From the NCBI GenBank assembly GCA_031255955.1, contig JAIRRO010000028.1, positions 1-5,371 on the forward strand: DNA of 5,371 nucleotides. Direction: 5' to 3'. Both the position numbers and the translations under genes were made by a program. Under the pieces are notes generated by a model. The model saw only the letters and a list, made by a program, of their open reading frames with translations, was not told the origin of the DNA and searched no databases. Each line of letters begins with the position of its first letter. Within the stretch, counting starts at the first letter, position 1. The DNA comes from Oscillospiraceae bacterium (GTDB lineage Bacteria; Bacillota; Clostridia; Oscillospirales; Oscillospiraceae). Below are positions 1 through 5,212 of the stretch, piece by piece.

Positions 1-82
1 TGTTCTGTTGCTGCTGTTTATTTCGTATTTCGGGCGCCTTTGCCGCGACGCTTTGTTCTGTATAATATATCGTAATATTCAT
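1..82 (-). CDS. possible start of an unidentified gene running off the left edge
   Basis: From an ATG at 82-80 the minus strand stays open to the edge of the window and would encode 27 residues beginning MNITIYYTEQ and ending in a run of four glutamines and an asparagine. I do not recognise the fragment. The case for a gene is positional: the strong leftward promoter at 165-194 would give a leader of about 75 nt ending at this ATG. The case against is the lack of a good ribosome binding site. Only an AAGG lies upstream, about 13 nt away, and the immediate upstream bases (AGCCGCC) are unhelpful. An in-frame TAA at 94-92 closes the frame just before the ATG. The promoter could instead drive a gene that starts further left, or an untranslated RNA. 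Confidence 0.3.
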   Translation of the reverse strand, partial: MNITIYYTEQSVAAKAPEIRNKQQQQN

Positions 83-156
83 TTGGCGGCTTTAGCCTTT
101 TTTGCCACAGGCGAAATATTCACGGCATACGGTGGCAATTTGCCCAATCATTTCTT

Positions 157-167
157 ACTGTTACAGT
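157..167. repeat. 11-bp palindrome at the predicted transcription start
   Basis: The + strand reads ACTGTTACAGT, two perfect 5-bp arms around one central base. It overlaps the downstream half of the -10 box and the expected start site of the leftward promoter. This is a typical location for a repressor half-site pair, but the arms are short and chance occurrence cannot be excluded. Confidence 0.4.
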
Positions 168-194
168 ATATCACAGGGCGTCAGGGCGTGTCAA
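165..194 (-). promoter_or_regulatory. strong leftward sigma-A-type promoter
   Basis: On the minus strand there is a perfect -35 box TTGACA (194-189), an 18-bp spacer and a -10 box TATACT (170-165). The bases TGA at 173-171 make it an extended -10. Transcription would start near 158 and run toward position 1. Almost the whole spacer is a tandem 8-mer. An AT-rich tandem repeat lies about 14 bp upstream of the -35, where an UP element could act. The boxes are seen directly. Activity and the gene served are inferred. Confidence 0.7.
174..189. repeat. two exact tandem copies of an 8-mer filling a promoter spacer
   Basis: The + strand reads CAGGGCGT at 174-181 and again at 182-189. The block sits between the -10 and -35 boxes of the leftward promoter and ends on the first base of the -35 hexamer. 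An exact direct repeat at this place could be an operator for a repressor or response regulator, although an 8-bp period is shorter than one helical turn. It may also be chance. Confidence 0.6.
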
Positions 195-208
195 CCCCTC
201 CGCAACGA

Positions 209-232
209 TTTTTTCATAATTTTTTTCATAAA
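209..232. repeat. tandem 12-bp A/T-tract repeat upstream of a promoter
   Basis: Two 12-bp copies, TTTTTTCATAAT at 209-220 and TTTTTTCATAAA at 221-232, differ only in the last base. On the minus strand they are A6 tracts about one helical turn apart, ending about 14 bp upstream of the TTGACA box. Phased A-tracts in this position can bend DNA or contact the RNA polymerase alpha subunit as an UP element. The repeat is visible; the role is inferred. Confidence 0.55.
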
Positions 233-255
233 TTTTAGCGGTTCGGATAAAGCAG

Positions 256-291
256 TTGCGCCGCAGTGCAATATTATCCAACGCGGCGCAA
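256..291. repeat. perfect 9-bp inverted repeat in the left intergenic region
   Basis: The arms TTGCGCCGC (256-264) and GCGGCGCAA (283-291) are perfectly complementary around an 18-nt, AT-rich loop. It lies 48-83 bases past the stop codon of the zinc-ribbon gene. It is not a standard intrinsic terminator in either direction. Reading leftward the bases after the stem are CTGCTTT, and reading rightward they are an A-run, so the U-rich tail is missing or on the wrong side. It could be a transcript-stabilising 3' structure or a protein-binding site. Confidence 0.5.
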
Positions 292-338
292 AAATTATTT
301 ATTCCCTATATTTGTTAGTTATTTCTAAGGCGGCTTTT

Positions 339-734
339 TTATGTTTTTCTGACGAAGCGTTCCCCGCATCGCGGGCAGGTTATCTGCAGCGCGCCGCGTC
401 CGCGCGGGACGCGCAGCGTTTTGCGGCAGCCGGGGCAGGTGAAGAATTTATGCGTCTTGCGGTCGCGAAGGCGCGCGACGCGGTTTTTTATTTTTGTGCG
501 GATGGGCGCGTAATAGCGCAGAAAGCGGTCGTTTTCACGGCGGCGCGCCGTTATGTTGCGGGAGAACATTCGGAATATCATCAGGGCAAGCAGGGCATAC
601 GGCAGCGCAGCCAGCATCCCCAGCCCCAAGACGCGCAGGATAAGGCTGAGTATCAAAGAGATGAATATTAAGGCTGTGCCGAGGTTATCGGGACCGTAGC
701 GCCCCCGCATCAGGTTGATCAGAAAATTCCGCAT
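339..734 (-). CDS. small two-helix membrane protein with C-terminal zinc ribbon
   Basis: This 131-residue protein is of unknown function. Residues about 19-37 and 38-57 are two hydrophobic stretches that look like a membrane hairpin. A strongly basic linker (about 60-98, rich in Arg and Lys) follows, which by the positive-inside rule places the C-terminus in the cytoplasm. The tail holds two CxxC knuckles, C100-x2-C103 and C120-x2-C123, separated by 16 residues, a typical zinc-ribbon arrangement. The ATG at 734 is preceded by AAAGGGGG (745-752) at a 10-nt spacing and by an extended -10 promoter, so the start is well supported. From memory, proteins with this order (MRNF..RYGPDNL, helix pair, charged linker, zinc ribbon) occur in Clostridia and relatives as uncharacterised zinc-ribbon proteins. 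It has its own promoter, 122 bases beyond the kinase gene. I infer a metal-binding or nucleic-acid/protein-contacting role at the membrane without naming a partner. Confidence 0.85.
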   Translation of the reverse strand: MRNFLINLMRGRYGPDNLGTALIFISLILSLILRVLGLGMLAALPYALLALMIFRMFSRNITARRRENDRFLRYYAPIRTKIKNRVARLRDRKTHKFFTCPGCRKTLRVPRGRGALQITCPRCGERFVRKT

Positions 735-763
735 CGTGAAATTGCCCCCTTTCCGGAAACCCT

Positions 764-772
764 ATCATACCA
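764..772 (-). promoter_or_regulatory. extended -10 promoter of the zinc-ribbon gene
   Basis: The minus strand reads TGGTATGAT, a TGn extension plus a -10 box matching TATAAT in five of six positions. No recognisable -35 lies 16-18 bp upstream, where the sequence is a GC alternation, and this is common for extended -10 promoters. Transcription would start near 757, giving a short leader that includes the ribosome binding site at 745-752 before the ATG at 734. Confidence 0.55.
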
Positions 773-805
773 CAGAATTCCGCCGACGCGCGCGCTGTAA
801 CACAT

Positions 806-834
806 TATTTACAAATTAAATGTTTGCTTAAATA
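806..834. repeat. AT-rich imperfect inverted repeat after the kinase gene
   Basis: The arms TATTTA-CAAA (806-815) and TTTG-CT-TAAATA (823-834) pair as 4 bp plus 6 bp with a two-base bulge around a 7-nt loop. It lies 23-51 bases past the kinase stop. The stem is almost all A-T with no clean U-tract, so it is at best a weak terminator. No better terminator is visible between the kinase and the zinc-ribbon gene. Confidence 0.25.
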
Positions 835-856
835 TTTTTAATTGCTGTTTCAGGCG

Positions 857-3800
857 CTATTTCAGATACTTGCGCAGGGCGCCCAGCAGGGTTTCAAGCT
901 CCACGGGTTTGGCAAGGTGCGAGCTCATCCCGGCGGCGGTCGCTTTGTCGATGTCTTCTTTGAATGCGTTGGCGGTAAGGGCGATTATCGGCACCGTCGC
1001 GGCGTCGGGGCGCAGCAGTCCGCGAATGGCTCTTGTCGCTTCATAGCCGTCCATCACGGGCATTTGCACGTCCATAAGGATAATATCGATGGAGTCCGGG
1101 TCGGAGGAGGCAAAGGCTTTGAAGGCGGCGTCGCCGTCCCCGGCTTCAATTATTTCCGCGCCGGTGTCTTCAATCATAGAGGATACTATCATCCTGTTTA
1201 TTTCCACATCGTCCACCAAAAGGATTCGGCGTCCCGCGAATTTGCCGGTGAAGTCCTCGGCTGTGATTTCCGCGTCGCCCTCGCTTTCCGCCTCTGTCAT
1301 CCACAGCTCAAAGGAAAATTCGCTGCCGCGTCCGGGCTCGCTGTCCACCGTTATATCCCCGCCCAGCAACTGGACTATCCTGCGGGAGATGGAGAGTCCC
1401 AGCCCCGTGCCGCCAAAGCGCTTGGTGACGTTAGACCCGCCCTGTTCAAACGGCGTGAAGATGTTTTGAAGATTTTCACGCGTGATGCCGATGCCTGTGT
1501 CGCGCACCGTGAATTTCAGCTTGGTTTTGCCGTCCACGCGGTCTAGGCGGTGTATGCCGAAATAAATTTTGCCGTTTTCCGGCGTAAATTTTACGGCGTT
1601 GCCCAGCAGATTAATCAGCACCTGACGCAGCCGCAGGGGGTCTGTCATAAACGCGGAGTGGGTCAGCTTTTGAAAATCTGTTATGAATTCGATGTTCTTT
1701 TCTGAGCAGCGCGGGCGGATGATACTGTCCACGGTTTCCGCCAGCTTGGGCAGCTCCATCACCTCTTCTGTGATGTCGATTTTTCCGGCTTCGATTTTAG
1801 AGAGGTCTAATATATCGTTCAGCAGTCCCAGCAGATGCTGGCTGGAGGTTTCGATCTGCGCGATGTTTTCGCGTATTTCGCCCAGTTCGGACGCTTCGAT
1901 GGACAGCTCGCCGAGGCGGCGGCGGACTATGCTTGTTATTCCGATTATGGCATTCATCGGGGTACGTATCTCGTGACTCATACGGGCTAAAAATTCGCCC
2001 TTATGCTCGCTTGCCCTGTTGGCCTCCGCCACGGCGCGCTCCAGCTCCTGCTGTTTCATGGATAGCTCTGTCACGTCGGTGGATACTATAATATATCCGA
2101 TTTTTATTCCGGCGCTGTTCAGCAGATAGTTGGCGGTGCCTCTGTAATACCGTCCGCTTTCCTCATGATAGAACACCTCTGCCTCGTGTCCTTCCCGCAG
2201 GGCGGTGACGGGGCAGTATTTTGAGTTGTTTGGATAGATGCTATACTTAAAGTAATGGCTGCCGACGATTTCTGACAGCGGCTTCCCGATGAGGTCTAAG
2301 CCGTGGTTATTCATATATATAATGTCAAGGCGCATATCCGTTATGACAAGCGGACCCGCGACGCTGCCGACAACGCTGTCCGCCATCTCGTCAAAGGAAT
2401 CCGCCAGCATGCCGAATTCGTCGCGTTTTTTGGTATTAAAGCGGAATTGACGCTCACCGCCGCGGAAGCGCGAGATGCCGCTGATTACCTGACGAATGTT
2501 ATCCGTCAGATAGGACGCCAGCCATATGGCGACAAGCACCAGCAGGAATATTATGCCCGCTGTCGCCAGCGTAAGCTTTGTGACGGTGGCGGTTAAATTT
2601 TCGTGCGTGGCGTCCGTCAAGAGTTCGCTTGTCGTCTGTGAGGGCTGGGTGAAGTCTTCTATCGATGAGCCGATTGCCACGAAGCCGAAGCCGACGCGTG
2701 AGCCGCCGTTTGCCTCTGACGGGGCATAGCGTCCGGTGTAATACGGTATGGCGGCGGCGGTGTTCAGCTTCCACCAGCCGCTCCAGAATATGTACAGCGA
2801 GCCGGAGCCGCCTCCGCGCGTGAGGTCCAGCCAGCCTATGCACTGCGGGGCGTTGTTCAAATAGCGTCCGTCAAGTCCGACAAGCCCATAGCGCGTAAGA
2901 TCCGCCGCCGGGGTGTGGTCGGGGTCGGGACCCTCTGAGGTGTCCGCGCGGGCTTGGTTTTCGTATGTGGGTTGGTCGATGATTAAATCATACACGGGGT
3001 CGCCCGTTTCGGAGCGGGCAATCAGGCTCTCCCAATTGGTTTTGAGGATGCCGAGGCGCTCTTCGGGGGTTAGCGTTGTGTACCCTTCGGCGTCCACGCC
3101 GCATTTTTCCAGCAGCTTTTCATAAATGGTTTGCGTAATCCACGGGATTTGCGGGTTGCCCGTTTCGGGGTCAAAGCCCACGATGCTGTTGTGGCGCGGG
3201 TGGGCGATGCTGCGGCATTGATAGTCCCATATAAAGGCATAGTTCCCGGCGGCGGCTGAGGGCAGCTCAACATAGCGTTCGTTCATCGGGGTTTGGTGGT
3301 CTACGAACTCCATAATGTGGTCGTGGTTCAGCGCCAGCGTGACGTATCCGATTTTTTCGCCCTTGGAATACACGGGCGACGCCCAGCGGACGATGCCCTC
3401 AAAGCGGCGTCCGTTCGGGTTTTCCGCCCCGGCGTAGGACTGCTCCCCGGGGGCGTATTCGATTTCGTATCCGCGCGCCTCGGCGGCTTCGGCGACGTTA
3501 GTTGGGGTATATGTGCCGATGAAGTTAGAGCCTGTATACGCGCCGATGACGTCTGAAACGTAAATATCGTTGCCCGGCTCGTTGGTCAGGCTCGGCAGGG
3601 CGTTCCAATAATCCTCCGCGCGGACAAAGGTGTTTTGCCTGTCCTTAATGTCCCGCAGCTCCCCCGTGACAAACCAGTCGGCATATGTCTGCTTGCCGGA
3701 GCCTTCAGCCCCGGTGGTGGATATGCGGATTTTTTCCATGCCGTTCAGTCCTATAAAGGTGACCTCGTCATACAGCGGGGCGTCCGTGTATTCCAGGGGG

Positions 3801-4339
3801 GAAGCCTCGCGCGGGTTAAAGGTGCTGCCGTAATGCTCCGTTTCGTTTTGCGGGTTGGAGGACGCGCCGACGGTGTCTGACATATCGCGGGAGGATGCGG
3901 GTACCCATTCGTTGTTTTCCTCGTCAAGCACCCATTCGCCCGTTTTCACGATGCGCTTCGTTTTGGATTCGACGAATACGCGGTAGGCGTTTTCCAGCGC
4001 GGAGATATTTCCGTTCAGCGCGTCGCCCAGCCCGGAGAGATAGCGGATGTCGTCGTCGCGCGCATAAAGAAATTCTGCCACGCGCTGGGCTGTGTCTGTT
4101 GACAGGCGCTCGATGCTTTCAACGGCAAGGGAATTAAGGGCGACCTCTGAGTCGCCCACGGCGATGTCGCGCAGGTTTTCACCCAGCGCGGTGATTTGGT
4201 TATATGCGATGAACACCACCAAAATAAGCGGAATAATTTTCACAAACAGGAAAATGGATATCAGCTTGACGCGCAAGCCGAACCCGCGCCGCTTTGCCCG
4301 CGTCGCGGATAACATATCTGATTTTAGGTCATTTGCCAT
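857..4339 (-). CDS. hybrid sensor histidine kinase/response regulator (large Cache-like sensor, HAMP, PAS, HisKA, HATPase, REC)
   Basis: This membrane-bound two-component hybrid kinase is about 1160 residues long. Numbering is from the ATG at 4339. TM1 is at about 26-46 and TM2 at about 590-610. They flank an extracytoplasmic region of about 540 residues that is probably Cache-like and binds an unknown ligand. Next come HAMP (about 611-660), PAS (about 661-758) and a coiled linker. HisKA has the H-box SHEIRTPMN with phospho-accepting His789. The ATPase domain has N-box NLLGN (about 910-914), G1 DTGIGI (947-952) and G2 GGTGLGLSI (about 976-984). The receiver domain (about 1038-1160) has acidic pair D1043/D1044, phospho-acceptor D1090 in LMDVQMPVMDG, T1122 and K1144. 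All catalytic residues are present, so it should autophosphorylate and relay internally. No Hpt protein or separate DNA-binding regulator is visible here, so its output is unknown. ATG 4351 is an alternative start, but it leaves only 1 nt after GGAGGG, against 13 nt for 4339. Confidence 0.95.
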   Translation of the reverse strand: MANDLKSDMLSATRAKRRGFGLRVKLISIFLFVKIIPLILVVFIAYNQITALGENLRDIAVGDSEVALNSLAVESIERLSTDTAQRVAEFLYARDDDIRYLSGLGDALNGNISALENAYRVFVESKTKRIVKTGEWVLDEENNEWVPASSRDMSDTVGASSNPQNETEHYGSTFNPREASPLEYTDAPLYDEVTFIGLNGMEKIRISTTGAEGSGKQTYADWFVTGELRDIKDRQNTFVRAEDYWNALPSLTNEPGNDIYVSDVIGAYTGSNFIGTYTPTNVAEAAEARGYEIEYAPGEQSYAGAENPNGRRFEGIVRWASPVYSKGEKIGYVTLALNHDHIMEFVDHQTPMNERYVELPSAAAGNYAFIWDYQCRSIAHPRHNSIVGFDPETGNPQIPWITQTIYEKLLEKCGVDAEGYTTLTPEERLGILKTNWESLIARSETGDPVYDLIIDQPTYENQARADTSEGPDPDHTPAADLTRYGLVGLDGRYLNNAPQCIGWLDLTRGGGSGSLYIFWSGWWKLNTAAAIPYYTGRYAPSEANGGSRVGFGFVAIGSSIEDFTQPSQTTSELLTDATHENLTATVTKLTLATAGIIFLLVLVAIWLASYLTDNIRQVISGISRFRGGERQFRFNTKKRDEFGMLADSFDEMADSVVGSVAGPLVITDMRLDIIYMNNHGLDLIGKPLSEIVGSHYFKYSIYPNNSKYCPVTALREGHEAEVFYHEESGRYYRGTANYLLNSAGIKIGYIIVSTDVTELSMKQQELERAVAEANRASEHKGEFLARMSHEIRTPMNAIIGITSIVRRRLGELSIEASELGEIRENIAQIETSSQHLLGLLNDILDLSKIEAGKIDITEEVMELPKLAETVDSIIRPRCSEKNIEFITDFQKLTHSAFMTDPLRLRQVLINLLGNAVKFTPENGKIYFGIHRLDRVDGKTKLKFTVRDTGIGITRENLQNIFTPFEQGGSNVTKRFGGTGLGLSISRRIVQLLGGDITVDSEPGRGSEFSFELWMTEAESEGDAEITAEDFTGKFAGRRILLVDDVEINRMIVSSMIEDTGAEIIEAGDGDAAFKAFASSDPDSIDIILMDVQMPVMDGYEATRAIRGLLRPDAATVPIIALTANAFKEDIDKATAAGMSSHLAKPVELETLLGALRKYLK

Positions 4340-4352
4340 CTTTATTATCATG

Positions 4353-4358
4353 CCCTCC
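4353..4358 (-). promoter_or_regulatory. ribosome binding site that decides the kinase start
   Basis: The minus strand reads GGAGGG. It ends 1 nt before the ATG at 4351, too close for initiation, and 13 nt before the ATG at 4339, which is long but usable. This is the reason for preferring 4339. The two choices differ by four residues (MIIK). Confidence 0.55.
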
Positions 4359-4359
4359 G

Positions 4360-4379
4360 TGCCGCGAAATGCCGCGGCA
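4360..4379 (-). promoter_or_regulatory. leader hairpin directly upstream of the kinase ribosome binding site
   Basis: The arms TGCCGCG and CGCGGCA form a perfect 7-bp GC-rich stem around a 6-nt loop. In the kinase mRNA it ends one base before GGAGGG. It also contains the 10-bp palindrome TGCCGCGGCA (4370-4379). It could modulate ribosome access or mRNA stability, or be a DNA-binding site downstream of the promoter. There is no U-tract, so it is not a terminator. Confidence 0.45.
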
Positions 4380-4395
4380 AAATATCTCAGGGACT

Positions 4396-4424
4396 ATTGT
4401 ACAGCAAATTTGGGCGATAGGCAA
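4396..4424 (-). promoter_or_regulatory. promoter for the sensor kinase gene
   Basis: On the minus strand the -35 is TTGCCT (4424-4419, four of six matches), the spacer is exactly 17 bp and the -10 is TACAAT (4401-4396, five of six). Transcription would start near 4389, giving a leader of about 50 nt to the ATG at 4339 that contains the hairpin and the ribosome binding site. This is moderate strength by sequence, weaker than the toxin-antitoxin promoter upstream. Confidence 0.6.
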
Positions 4425-4468
4425 CTGTTTTTGTGCGGCGACTTTTTTGCGTCAGGCGGGCGGGGCTT

Positions 4469-4741
4469 TTATCTGAGCGTTATTTCAAGACGTTTATCCA
4501 AGGCACTCGCGACCTTTCTCAAGAAATCCACCGATGGATTGTAATTTCCGCTTTCAAAACGGCTTATATTGCTTTGCTTGGTGTTGGCGCGCTCCGCCAG
4601 TTCAGCTTGTGTCATGTGCTTTTCCACACGCGCCGCAATAACAGCGTCAATAATTTTGTATTGAGGCGCAAGCGCCTCGTATTCCTCGCGGAGCTTTGGG
4701 TTTTGCGCAAATGCGGCTTTCTTATATTCCTTGTGTGTCAC
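4469..4741 (-). CDS. higA: XRE-family (HTH_3) antitoxin, HigA-like
   Basis: This 90-residue protein is the antitoxin of a toxin-first type II pair. The N-terminal part (about 1-32) is charged and lacks a recognisable fold. Residues about 33-87 form an XRE/lambda-repressor-like helix-turn-helix, with the core MTQAELAERANTKQSNISRFESG at 43-65. In this family that segment binds operator DNA and represses the operon, while the protein neutralises the toxin by direct binding. The GTG start at 4741 is chosen because AAAGGAGG (4750-4757) precedes it at 8 nt and because it overlaps the toxin stop in a GTGA junction, which suggests translational coupling. The frame is open upstream to 4915, but that extension runs inside the toxin gene and is not needed. 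The symbol reflects family and gene order, not proven orthology. Confidence 0.9.
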   Translation of the reverse strand: MTHKEYKKAAFAQNPKLREEYEALAPQYKIIDAVIAARVEKHMTQAELAERANTKQSNISRFESGNYNPSVDFLRKVASALDKRLEITLR

Positions 4742-5085
4742 GTCGTGTGCCTCCTTTGATAATCCTCCAAATAATTGCTTGCCGTTTCGATTTCTTTTGC
4801 CGGTGTTTTTTGCGTCTTTTTCACGAATCCGTGAAGGAGAACGATGCTTGCTCCCATTGGGATGAAGTAAAAAATGCGGGAAATGTCGCCGGACGATTTG
4901 ATGCGCAACTCCCACAGCTTACCTTTTATATGCTTCACGTGCGGCTCTGTCAAAGTGGTTCCGAATTTTTCAAGCACATCAATGTCCCGGATGGCTTTCG
5001 CGTGGTGCTTTACCGGCAGGGCGTCTAAAAATTCTTGAACCGGCGTCGTGCCATCTTCTTTTTGATAATAAATGATATCCCACAT
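4738..5085 (-). CDS. higB: RelE/HigB-type toxin (phage-derived Gp49-like family)
   Basis: This 115-residue protein is the first gene of the toxin-antitoxin operon. Members of this family are ribosome-dependent mRNA interferases, or are predicted to be; that activity is inferred here. Family-typical features are GKLWELR (55-61), a following R70-IFYF, and the C-terminal block LLHGFVKKTQKTP (83-95), rich in the basic residues thought to contact RNA. The stretch TPVQEFLDAL near the N-terminus is also common in the family. Length is normal, with no truncation. The ATG at 5085 follows AGAGAGG (5093-5099) at 7 nt. An in-frame GTG at 5106 is rejected because this ribosome binding site would lie inside the gene. 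It overlaps the antitoxin by four bases. Confidence 0.92.
   Translation of the reverse strand: MWDIIYYQKEDGTTPVQEFLDALPVKHHAKAIRDIDVLEKFGTTLTEPHVKHIKGKLWELRIKSSGDISRIFYFIPMGASIVLLHGFVKKTQKTPAKEIETASNYLEDYQRRHTT
4750..4757 (-). promoter_or_regulatory. strong ribosome binding site for the antitoxin, inside the toxin gene
   Basis: The minus strand reads AAAGGAGG, a near-perfect Shine-Dalgarno sequence, 8 nt before the GTG at 4741. It lies within the last codons of the toxin. It fixes the antitoxin start and offsets the weaker GTG codon, which would favour ample antitoxin. Confidence 0.8.
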
Positions 5086-5112
5086 TTTGCTGCCTCTCTT
5101 TCGCACGACATT

Positions 5113-5140
5113 ATTATATCATATGCGATATAATTGTCAA
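5113..5140 (-). promoter_or_regulatory. consensus promoter of the toxin-antitoxin operon
   Basis: The minus strand has a perfect TTGACA (5140-5135), a 16-bp spacer and a perfect TATAAT (5118-5113). TGA at 5121-5119 adds an extended -10. Transcription would start near 5106, about 20 nt before the toxin ATG. A promoter this strong would need repression, and the overlapping palindromes fit autoregulation by the antitoxin. Confidence 0.85.
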
Positions 5141-5144
5141 CAAT
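5113..5144. promoter_or_regulatory. putative antitoxin operator: two palindromes over the -10 and -35
   Basis: One inverted repeat has perfect 8-bp arms ATTATATC (5113-5120) and GATATAAT (5127-5134) with a 6-bp centre, covering the -10 box and spacer. A second, ATTGT-CA-ACAAT (5133-5144), is centred on the -35 box. Binding of an XRE dimer at either would block RNA polymerase. HigA-type antitoxins are known to repress their own promoters; that this is the actual site is inferred. Confidence 0.6.
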
Positions 5145-5174
5145 ATTTTTTTGACCGGTGTGGCGGTGCACAAC

Positions 5175-5207
5175 AAAGCCCCCGCTGATGAAATCGGCGG
5201 GGGCTTT
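5175..5207 (-). terminator. intrinsic terminator of the tRNA cluster
   Basis: The arms at 5175-5189 and 5193-5207 pair over 15 bp (one G-U wobble at 5186/5196) around a 3-nt GAA loop, with a run of five G-C pairs. Read leftward, the stem ends in CTTTGTTGTG, a short interrupted U-tract. It lies 5 bases past the tRNA-Glu CCA end and should separate the tRNA transcript from the toxin-antitoxin operon. The stem is symmetric enough to act on the other strand too, but no + strand gene approaches it. Confidence 0.8.
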
Positions 5208-5212
5208 GGCTT

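Noticed and set aside
61..66. Perfect TATAAT on the + strand
   Set aside because: There is no acceptable -35 at 16-18 bp (best is TTGCCG at 15 bp) and no credible + strand gene follows.
1..160. Known riboswitch in the leader after the leftward promoter
   Set aside because: I compared it by eye with the conserved cores of c-di-GMP, cobalamin, TPP, SAM, glycine and fluoride classes and found no convincing match.
8..238. 76-codon open frame on the + strand at the left edge
   Set aside because: It crosses the strong leftward promoter and its repeats, lacks a ribosome binding site and resembles no known protein.
102..671. 189-codon open frame on the + strand
   Set aside because: It lies largely antisense to the well-supported zinc-ribbon gene, has no ribosome binding site and encodes low-complexity Ala/Arg/Gln-rich sequence typical of a shadow frame.
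842..1546. 234-codon open frame on the + strand
   Set aside because: It is antisense to the receiver and ATPase coding region of the kinase, whose motifs are unmistakable. The composition is His/Gly/Arg-rich with no recognisable domain.
4092..4544. 150-codon open frame on the + strand across the kinase start and antitoxin end
   Set aside because: It runs antisense over two real genes and their promoter, and there is no initiation signal.
4742..4915. N-terminal extension of the antitoxin to 4915
   Set aside because: It overlaps the toxin gene in another frame. The AAAGGAGG site at 8 nt before GTG 4741 and the GTGA junction mark the true start.
5086..5106. Toxin start at GTG 5106
   Set aside because: The AGAGAGG ribosome binding site at 5093-5099 would lie inside the gene, and 5106 is at the predicted transcription start.
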